Source of the DNA: CAYVQE01 sp964633205
GTDB taxonomy: Bacteria > Myxococcota > B64-G9
Direction: 5' to 3'
Length of the DNA stretch: 5,029 nucleotides
NCBI GenBank assembly: GCA_964633205.1
Contig: CAZWFN010000265.1
Span: 1-5,029, forward strand
Below, one piece after another: positions 1-5,029 of this stretch; position 1 is the first letter of the stretch; each line of letters begins with the position of its first letter. The notes below the pieces were generated by a model, which saw nothing but the letters and a program-made list of their open reading frames with translations, searched no databases and was not told the origin of the DNA. Position numbers and translations under genes: made by a program.

Positions 1-68
1 CTCTTGGCACGACAGCTAGACGTAGCGCTGATTTGCTGACAGCGCGGATGCCTCGTCACCTGCCGGGC

Positions 69-97
69 TTGTCGTACCGAGGTGGTGGTGGTATCGT
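69..97 (+). promoter_or_regulatory. Candidate weak sigma70-type promoter for the mntA-like gene
   Basis: TTGTCG (69-74) and TATCGT (92-97) each match the -35 and -10 consensus at four of six positions and are separated by exactly 17 bases. Transcription would start near 104 and give a leader of about 30 bases before the ATG at 134. The spacer contains four GGT triplets (81-92), which is unusual but probably chance. The remainder of 1-133 shows no gene on either strand. High-GC genomes produce such matches by chance, so this is only a suggestion. Confidence 0.25.
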
Positions 98-133
98 TCC
101 CTACATGCTTGTCGCCGGGAGCGCGAATCCTCG

Positions 134-556
134 ATGATCGAGAATGGGAAACTAGCCGAAGAGCTTCGATCGAGACTGGAAGCGTTTGCCGCGATCCGGT
201 TCGCCCTGCTTTTCGGCTCTCGGGCGAGCGGGCGCGAGCATCCCGGTTCCGACCTCGACCTGGCTGTCTACCTGGATGAAGCGCTGGCTCCGGCAGAGCG
301 GTTCGAGCTTCGGCTCGAATTGACCAACGCGCTGTCCGATTTGGGCCGGCCCGATGTGGTGATACTGAACCAGGCACCGCCCTTGCTCGGTCACCGCGCC
401 CTGCAGGGGCGGCTGGTGCTCGACCGCGACCGCAAGGCCTACATCCGCTATTTCGTACGCACGTTGGCCACCTACCACGACGAGCGACCATGGCGGAGAT
501 TGCACGAACGGGCCCGCAGCCGCAGAGCCGAGGAGGGGCGTTTTGGTCGACCGTGA
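134..556 (+). CDS. mntA: MntA-type minimal nucleotidyltransferase, type VII antitoxin
   Basis: This 140-residue protein belongs to the minimal nucleotidyltransferase (MNT) group of the polymerase-beta superfamily. Residues 28-42 form an exact GSx10DxD signature: G28-S29, then D40 and D42, which bind the metal ions. A third acidic residue, D74 in RPDVVILN, sits on the expected later strand. In characterised MntA-HepT systems this enzyme transfers AMP from ATP onto a tyrosine of the HEPN-domain RNase HepT and so silences it. The length is normal and no catalytic residue is missing. The ATG at 134 is preceded by GGGAG (117-121) with a rather long 12-base gap, and I see no better start. The stop overlaps the first 14 bases of the hepT remnant at 543, the usual tight coupling in this operon type. 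Because the partner is truncated, the enzyme may now be an orphan. Family assignment is firm; present function is inferred. Confidence 0.85.
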   Translation: MIENGKLAEELRSRLEAFAAIRFALLFGSRASGREHPGSDLDLAVYLDEALAPAERFELRLELTNALSDLGRPDVVILNQAPPLLGHRALQGRLVLDRDRKAYIRYFVRTLATYHDERPWRRLHERARSRRAEEGRFGRP

Positions 557-725
557 GGTCTTCGATCGCCGCCTTGCCAAGCTGGAGCAGTTCCTGCGGG
601 TGTTTGAACCCCTTACCTCGACGGCGGCAAGACCACGAATCCGGCCTGGCGGAAGTGATCGTCGACGGCCACAGCCGTGTCGATCCCCAGCCGGTTCATC
701 ACGGCAAACGAGGTGCAGTCGGTGA
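543..725 (+). pseudogene. hepT: Truncated hepT remnant (HEPN RNase toxin), first ~22 codons only
   Basis: A TTG codon at 543, inside the 3' end of the mntA-like gene, opens a frame beginning MVDREVFDRRLAKLEQFLRV, which closely resembles the N-terminal helix of HepT/DUF86 proteins. The resemblance runs to about residue 22 (base 608). The frame then continues as an arginine/proline-rich sequence to a stop at 723-725, and this part is simply the reverse of vapC, whose stop codon lies at 613-615. Normal HepT has roughly 135-150 residues, and its catalytic RX4-6H motif lies in the C-terminal half, so this copy cannot be an active RNase. No remainder of hepT is seen on the far side of vapBC before hflX, so a deletion or recombination joining two toxin-antitoxin modules fits better than a clean insertion. 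Identity as hepT rests on the short N-terminus plus its position after mntA. Confidence 0.65.
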
Positions 726-1020
726 AGCCATAGCGCTTGTCGGTGTCACGGGCGAAGCGCTCCCAGGCCCGATCGATATCCCGGCGCTGCAGCCCGATCA
801 GCTCCGCGACCGAGCCGGCGCGCAGGGCGTCGCCGACCCGCCGGGCGTCGCCATGGGTGGCCCGGTAGCGCACCAGGGTGACCAGCTCATCGAACACGTA
901 GTCGCTGGTGAGCAGGCGTCCTTCCCAGTCGCTGAGGGCCTCGGCCACCGCGTGGTGATCCGGATCGGAGGCGACGAAAAAGGCGAACCAGGCGCCGGTG
1001 TCGACGAAGACCCGGCGCAT
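613..1020 (-). CDS. vapC: VapC-family PIN-domain ribonuclease toxin
   Basis: This 135-residue protein is a complete PIN-domain protein. It starts MRRVFVDTGAWFA with catalytic D7, has E45 in YVFDELVT, D101 in FTDCTSFAVM, and an acidic D120/D121 pair in AVDDHF. Together these make up the metal-binding acidic cluster expected of a Mg2+-dependent RNase. VapC toxins typically cleave tRNA or rRNA and are held inactive by VapB. The ATG at 1018-1020 shares its A with the last base of the vapB stop (TGATG), so the two are translationally coupled. The frame stays open upstream of this ATG as far as 1476, but that extension is arginine-rich and antisense to vapB's reading, so the coupled ATG is preferred. 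The gene ends tail-to-tail with the mntA/hepT remnant; its stop marks the point where hepT similarity is lost. The RNA target cannot be read from sequence. Confidence 0.9.
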   Translation of the reverse strand: MRRVFVDTGAWFAFFVASDPDHHAVAEALSDWEGRLLTSDYVFDELVTLVRYRATHGDARRVGDALRAGSVAELIGLQRRDIDRAWERFARDTDKRYGFTDCTSFAVMNRLGIDTAVAVDDHFRQAGFVVLPPSR

Positions 1021-1256
1021 CAGTCGTCGCCGTACAGCACCCGGTCGTGCTCGCGGCCGGAGACGTCCGCCTCTGCGATGAAGCCCCGCAGGCTTTCGAG
1101 CGCAGACCCGGAAGCGCCTTGTTCGTGCCCTTGTCCGGCGATGCCCGCGTCGACGAACTCGCGGATGAGCTGGCCCATGCTCTTGCCGCTGCGCCGGGAT
1201 AAATTGCGCAAGGCGGCGAGCTGTTCTGGTTCGAGCATGATCTGGGTCCGGTGCAT
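1020..1256 (-). CDS. vapB: VapB-like ribbon-helix-helix antitoxin
   Basis: This 78-residue protein has the layout of an Arc/CopG-type ribbon-helix-helix antitoxin. A short strand (RTQIML, residues 3-8) is followed by helix A (about 10-22) and, after the turn SGKSMG, helix B (about 26-39, QLIREFVDAGI). The strand pairs in a dimer to contact DNA. The glycine/serine-rich stretch at 40-51 looks like a flexible linker, and the acidic end (about 52-78, closing in GDD) is where such antitoxins usually wrap the PIN toxin. It is the first gene of the vapBC pair and overlaps vapC by one base. The start is well supported by GAGGAG eight bases upstream. Repeated hexamers just beyond it suggest autoregulation. 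The RHH fold and pairing with vapC are clear; the precise antitoxin subfamily is not. Confidence 0.85.
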   Translation of the reverse strand: MHRTQIMLEPEQLAALRNLSRRSGKSMGQLIREFVDAGIAGQGHEQGASGSALESLRGFIAEADVSGREHDRVLYGDD

Positions 1257-1264
1257 GACGAGAG

Positions 1265-1270
1265 CTCCTC
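1265..1270 (-). promoter_or_regulatory. Ribosome binding site of vapB
   Basis: CTCCTC on the plus strand reads GAGGAG on the minus strand, eight bases before the vapB ATG at 1256. It is a strong Shine-Dalgarno match at near-ideal spacing and fixes the vapB start. No separate site is needed for vapC because its start overlaps the vapB stop. Confidence 0.7.
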
Positions 1271-1273
1271 GCT

Positions 1274-1307
1274 ATGTATACATTTACATCAGTACTTACA
1301 CCTACAT
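1274..1307 (-). promoter_or_regulatory. Hexamer-repeat array, probable VapB/VapBC operator and promoter zone
   Basis: Read on the minus strand, the pattern RTGTAN occurs as hexamers in register: 1302-1307, 1296-1301, 1284-1289 and 1278-1283, with one non-matching hexamer (1290-1295) in the middle. The downstream end lies inside a perfect 10-bp palindrome, ATGTATACAT (1274-1283). The block sits directly upstream of the vapB ribosome binding site in an AT-rich patch. Ribbon-helix-helix antitoxins bind tandem short half-sites and repress their own operon, so this is the natural candidate operator. TATACA inside the palindrome could act as a -10 element, though I find no matching -35. The repeats are seen directly; the binding role is inferred. 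Confidence 0.5.
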
Positions 1308-1341
1308 CATAGGCGATACTCATGCAGATGTCGAGCACAGT

Positions 1342-1372
1342 CTGGATGCTCAACTCTGAGAATATCATCCAG
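1342..1372. repeat. Imperfect nested inverted repeat (hairpin-forming)
   Basis: CTGGATG (1342-1348) and CATCCAG (1366-1372) are perfect 7-bp inverted arms. Inside them, CTCA (1349-1352) pairs with TGAG (1357-1360) around a four-base loop, leaving AATAT (1361-1365) as a one-sided bulge. It lacks a GC-rich stem followed by a T run, so it is not an intrinsic terminator. It lies upstream of the vapB control region and may be a protein-binding site, a structured leader element or a chance occurrence. Confidence 0.3.
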
Positions 1373-1488
1373 TCAACCAGTTGCGGTCTATGGAGGCTTG
1401 GCTGAGATCGGAGAAGCAGGCCGAGGCCGGGTGGCGGTAGCAGGTGGCGGGTTCCGGCTGGGCCACACAGCCCCACCGATCGTCAGCC

Positions 1489-1503
1489 GCGGAATTTTTC
1501 CGC
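1489..1503. repeat. Perfect 6-bp inverted repeat upstream of hflX
   Basis: GCGGAA (1489-1494) and TTCCGC (1498-1503) are exact inverted copies separated by TTT. The element is centred about 60 bases before the hflX start, at a typical position for an operator or a 5' leader hairpin. No T run follows, so terminator function is unlikely. At six base pairs it could be chance. Confidence 0.3.
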
Positions 1504-1556
1504 AACAGAATCGGCTGCTGCGCATTGCGGTCGGTGGCCGGGGGTGTTAAGTTGGG

Positions 1557-3254
<1,698 letters not shown>

Positions 3255-3267
3255 GCCCGCCCGCCCC

Positions 3268-3271
3268 GGAG
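3268..3271 (+). promoter_or_regulatory. Ribosome binding site supporting the GTG start at 3280
   Basis: GGAG ends eight bases before the GTG at 3280, good spacing for initiation. The same frame stays open upstream into hflX, and no ATG lies nearby in frame, so this short site is what decides the start choice. It sits in the 25-base gap after the hflX stop, which suggests re-initiation within one transcript. Confidence 0.45.
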
Positions 3272-3279
3272 ACCCCAGC

Positions 3280-5029
3280 GTGGCTGCCGACCCCAGCGCC
3301 GATGTCCCGCGCAGCTCCGAGTCGCCGGCAGAAGACGACGAGCCTGCCGGCGACAGGCCCGGCCCGCTCGCCGAGGTGGCGGCCGCCGCGCCGACCGGCG
3401 CAGCGGCAGCGGCAGCCGGCGGCGATGCGGCGGCGGCCGACACAGCGGCCGTGTCCGGCGGATCGTTTGCCACTGCAGGCGGCGCAGCCGCTGCGGACTG
3501 CGGCGGCGGAAGGGCCGGCCGCCCGCGCTGGGGCCTGCTGGCGCTGCTGCTGGTGCTGCTGGCCGGCCTGGCGCTGGCGCTGCGGCTGCTGCTGCTGGCC
3601 GGCCCGGCCGACCCGCTGGGCAGCGACGGCTACTACTACGTGGTGCAGATCGAGGACTGGGCGGCCAGCGGCCGGCTGCACGTGCCGGACGCCTCCTGGG
3701 TGCTGCGGCTGCTGGGCGGGCTGGGCTGGCTGCTGGGCGATGCGGTGCTGGCGCTGGCGCTGGGCGGTGCGCTGCTGGCCGCGGCCTGCGTGCCGGCGGC
3801 CTGGTGGGCCGGCCGGGCGCTGGCGCGACGCCGGCCCGCAGCCGGCGCCAGCGCGGCGCCCAGCCCCTGCCTGCCGGCCGCAGGCGGCGCCGCCGGCTGG
3901 GCGCTGGCCTGCTGGGCGGCCGCCTCGCCCACCCTGACCACCCTGGCGCTGGACTTTCCCAAGAACCTGGGCCTGGCCGCCCCGGCGCTGGCCGGCCTGG
4001 CGCTGGCGGCCGGGCCGCCGGCGCGGCGCCGCAGCTGGCACTGGGTGGCGGCGCTGGGCTGCGGCCTGCTGGTCGCCAGCGCCCACCGGCTGGGCGCCGG
4101 GCTGCTGGGGCTGGGGCTGCTGGGTGCCGGGCTGGGCTGGCTGGCCGGGCCGCGGCGGGCGCGGCGGGCCGGCCGCCGCGACTGGCTGCTGATCGGCCTG
4201 GCCACAGCGGCCGCCGCCGGCTTCGCCCTGGCCAGCCTGCTGCTGCCCGGGCTGCTGCACCCGGCCGACCTGGAGCGGCTCAGCGGCCAGCTGGCCCTGG
4301 GCGGCGGGCCGCCGCCGCCGCTGGCCTGGTTCGCGCTGCGCGACACCCACCCGGCGCAGCAGCTCGAGCTGCTGGCGGCCTGGCCGGCGCTGGGCCTGGG
4401 GCTGTGGGCCTGGTGGCGCCGGCCGCAGCAGCGGCCGCTGCTGGGCGGGCTGCTGCTGCCGCTGGCCGTGTGCCTGTTTCCCTTCTGGCGCCGCGACGTG
4501 CTGGATGTGGGCTACCGGCTGGGGCTGATGAGCCCGCTGCTGGCCGCGCCGCTGCTGGTGCTGGCGCTGCCGCGCTGGTGGGCCAGGCGGCCGCGCTGGC
4601 TGGCGCCGCTGGGCCTGGTCGCCGGGCTGGCGCTGGTGCCGCTGGCGCGCAGCGGCGCCGATGCGGCCGCGGCCCCGCCCTACGACCGCTACCGGGCGCT
4701 GATCGCGCGCATCCCGCGGCCGCTGCCCGAGCTGCTGATCGCCCACCAAGGCATCAACTTCCTCTACGACCACCTGACCGGCCGCGAGGCCATGGCCTGG
4801 GTGCCCGAGCCCGAGCTGGATCCGCGCCGCGTCGGCCGGCTGGTCTGGGGCGTGCGCGCCGGCGAGTGGCTGGCCCTGGCCCCGCCCGGCGCCCCGCCGC
4901 CGGTCAAGCTGGACGCCGACTACCACTACGCCCGCGAGGACGTCTTCCAGGCCCTGCTGCGCGCCGCCCGCGCGCAGCGCGATCACGATCTACTCGAGCG
5001 CCTGCAAGACCCCCGCAACCCCACCCGCA
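3280..5029 (+). CDS. Polytopic membrane protein, putative GT-C-type glycosyltransferase (partial, runs off window)
   Basis: The frame runs without a stop from GTG 3280 to the window edge, giving 583 codons with the C-terminus missing. Residues 1-83 are a hydrophilic tail, acidic at 14-25 and then very rich in alanine and glycine, probably disordered and cytoplasmic. A basic patch (R78-R83) precedes the first membrane helix (about 84-107), followed by roughly nine more, ending near 456. The first external loop has GSDGYYYVVQIEDW (114-127) with D116, E125 and D126. Acidic residues in this loop, often in a D-x-Y-Y/F-x-x-Q context, typify GT-C membrane glycosyltransferases that use lipid-linked sugar donors. 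RRDVLDVGYR (404-413) lies between later helices. Residues about 460-583 look like a soluble, probably extracytoplasmic region containing HQGINFLYDHLTG. A role in envelope glycan or protein glycosylation is inferred; an uncharacterised membrane protein without transferase activity remains possible. Codon use is extreme: nearly every leucine is CTG. It is probably co-transcribed with hflX. Confidence 0.75.
   Translation, partial: MAADPSADVPRSSESPAEDDEPAGDRPGPLAEVAAAAPTGAAAAAAGGDAAAADTAAVSGGSFATAGGAAAADCGGGRAGRPRWGLLALLLVLLAGLALALRLLLLAGPADPLGSDGYYYVVQIEDWAASGRLHVPDASWVLRLLGGLGWLLGDAVLALALGGALLAAACVPAAWWAGRALARRRPAAGASAAPSPCLPAAGGAAGWALACWAAASPTLTTLALDFPKNLGLAAPALAGLALAAGPPARRRSWHWVAALGCGLLVASAHRLGAGLLGLGLLGAGLGWLAGPRRARRAGRRDWLLIGLATAAAAGFALASLLLPGLLHPADLERLSGQLALGGGPPPPLAWFALRDTHPAQQLELLAAWPALGLGLWAWWRRPQQRPLLGGLLLPLAVCLFPFWRRDVLDVGYRLGLMSPLLAAPLLVLALPRWWARRPRWLAPLGLVAGLALVPLARSGADAAAAPPYDRYRALIARIPRPLPELLIAHQGINFLYDHLTGREAMAWVPEPELDPRRVGRLVWGVRAGEWLALAPPGAPPPVKLDADYHYAREDVFQALLRAARAQRDHDLLERLQDPRNPTR

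Larger units (their letters stand above)
1257..1556. other. Gene-free control region between divergent vapBC and hflX
   Basis: I see no convincing gene in these 300 bases on either strand; the open frames crossing it have no recognisable protein character. The vapB-proximal part (about 1270-1370) is clearly AT-rich compared with everything around it and carries the vapB ribosome binding site, a hexamer array and a hairpin-forming sequence. The hflX-proximal part (about 1380-1556) returns to high GC and carries one perfect short inverted repeat. No convincing sigma70 promoter for hflX was found: TTGCGG (1525-1530) has no good -10 at normal spacing. The promoters of both transcription units should nevertheless lie here, since the genes diverge. 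Confidence 0.7.

Noticed and set aside
81..92. Four GGT triplets as a microsatellite or phase-variation tract
   Set aside because: The tract is only 12 bases, outside a recognised gene, and too short to be a convincing variable repeat.
573..630. CTTGCC...GGCAAG inverted repeat as a shared terminator between the convergent modules
   Set aside because: The six-base arms are separated by 46 bases and no T run follows on either strand, so it does not resemble an intrinsic terminator.
490..1359. 289-codon open frame on the plus strand
   Set aside because: It runs antisense through vapC and vapB, both of which have clear family motifs and coupled starts.
1376..1556. Possible remaining 3' part of hepT displaced by a vapBC insertion
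   Set aside because: No frame on either strand in this interval shows HepT-like sequence or an RX4-6H motif in a helical context.

Overview
The window is 5 kb of high-GC bacterial DNA in two parts. The left part (about 1-1370) is a patchwork of toxin-antitoxin genes of moderate GC with an AT-rich regulatory patch. The right part (about 1550-5029) is very GC-rich chromosome with strong C/G third-position bias. It carries the ribosome-associated GTPase HflX and the start of a large polytopic membrane protein. The HflX has an N-terminal extension of about 190 residues, a form I associate from memory with Deltaproteobacteria (Desulfobacterota and relatives). That placement is an inference and is not proven by anything else here.

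Region by region: 1-133 is a gene-free leader with a weak candidate promoter. At 134-556 (+) lies an MntA-type minimal nucleotidyltransferase with an intact GSx10DxD motif, the antitoxin of type VII MntA-HepT systems. Its usual partner, hepT, starts at 543 and overlaps it, but only about 22 codons look like HepT. After about 608 the sequence becomes the 3' end of a convergent vapC. A complete type II module lies on the minus strand: vapB (1020-1256, ribbon-helix-helix antitoxin) and vapC (613-1020, PIN-domain RNase), overlapping by one base. Upstream of vapB are a good ribosome binding site and an array of TGTA-containing hexamers that looks like an autoregulatory operator.

The 300 bases between vapB and hflX (1257-1556) hold that control region and two small inverted repeats but no gene. 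hflX (1557-3254, +) is complete with all GTPase motifs. It is followed after 25 bases by a GTG-started gene open to the window end (3280-5029, +). That gene encodes an Ala/Gly-rich tail followed by about ten membrane segments and a DGYYY...Q motif in the first external loop, consistent with a GT-C-type membrane glycosyltransferase or relative. The two are probably co-transcribed.

The most noteworthy points are the destroyed hepT next to an apparently intact mntA, fused tail-to-tail with a complete VapBC; the hexamer operator array; the HflX extension with a JAB/MPN-like HxH...SxxD pattern; and the unclear hflX start. I see no phage genes, transposases, RNA genes or CRISPR arrays.
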